A DNA stretch of 5,260 nt from Myxococcales bacterium (GTDB lineage Bacteria; Myxococcota; Polyangia; HGW-17; SLPX01). The translations under genes and the position numbers were made by a program. The notes below the pieces were generated by a model. It saw only the letters and a list, made by a program, of their open reading frames with translations, made no database searches and was not told where the DNA came from. The first letter of the stretch is position 1; every line of letters begins with the position of its first letter. Location: contig SLPX01000226.1 of assembly GCA_007131745.1 (NCBI GenBank), forward strand, positions 1-5,260, in the 5' to 3' direction. Positions 5,143-5,260 of the stretch are shown here, one piece after another.

Positions 5143-5260
5143 TTCTGTTCTGGGGCTTTTGGGTGCGGGGGGATGAGCATACGTCGCCTTCATCGGCGCA
5201 GACCAACCCCGGCGATCCGCTGAGGGGCCCCACCACCAACCCCCTGTGGCCTAAGTGACA

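Noticed and set aside
5172..5225. Short plus-strand ORF starting ATGAGCATACG after a G-run
   Set aside because: Only 16 Arg-rich codons. The G-run could mimic a ribosome binding site, but nothing else supports a gene.
5136..5258. Plus-strand 40-codon frame at the right edge (MLFLFWGFWVRGDE...)
   Set aside because: No Shine-Dalgarno precedes the ATG, the sequence before it is an A-run, and the product matches nothing I recognise. Too short to support.

Overview
The window looks like a mid-GC chromosomal segment from a Myxococcota/Bradymonadota-type ('deltaproteobacterial') bacterium, probably uncultured. The clue is the Cys-rich CGDDGCG-type motif behind a signal peptide in the hydrolase at 2187-4010, a style I associate with secreted proteins of those groups. 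A lipoprotein with a formylglycine-generating-enzyme-like (FGE-like) domain fits the same background. The taxonomic call is inference from style; no marker gene is present.

Layout. Positions 1-324 hold no gene, only a run of purine-rich heptamers (248-282) and a 17-base sequence shared with the transposase remnant further on. On the minus strand, 325-1314 encodes a lipoprotein with a Lys/Glu-rich linker and an FGE-sulfatase-fold domain that lacks the cysteines expected of a true sulfatase activator. Positions 1315-2059 are a transposon scar: the C-terminal third of an IS66-family transposase (minus strand), fused in frame to unrelated sequence that includes an 18-base tandem repeat (1931-1997). 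A short plus-strand stretch at 2081-2116 also resembles an IS66 C-terminal motif.

On the plus strand, 2187-4010 encodes an intact CocE/NonD (peptidase S15-like) serine hydrolase. It is exported by an N-terminal signal peptide and carries an eight-cysteine spacer ahead of the catalytic domain. It converges on a minus-strand gene, 4078-4788, for a spermidine-synthase-like SAM-binding protein. Upstream of that gene, 4804-5005 holds a small reading frame whose identity is uncertain: the frame with the most protein-like composition (acidic, Asp/Ser/Glu-rich) has no usual start codon, while a well-placed start codon lies one frame away. The right edge (5006-5260) is AT-rich regulatory-looking DNA followed by GC-rich sequence without a convincing gene.

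The genes do not form one pathway. Two unrelated cell-envelope proteins sit on either side of a decayed mobile-element scar, and a separate small minus-strand operon (small ORF plus SAM-fold protein) follows. I see no defence system, CRISPR array, tRNA or rRNA. The points most worth checking are the frame conflict at 4804-5005, the multi-fragment IS66 scar with its in-frame minisatellite, and the two modified envelope proteins.
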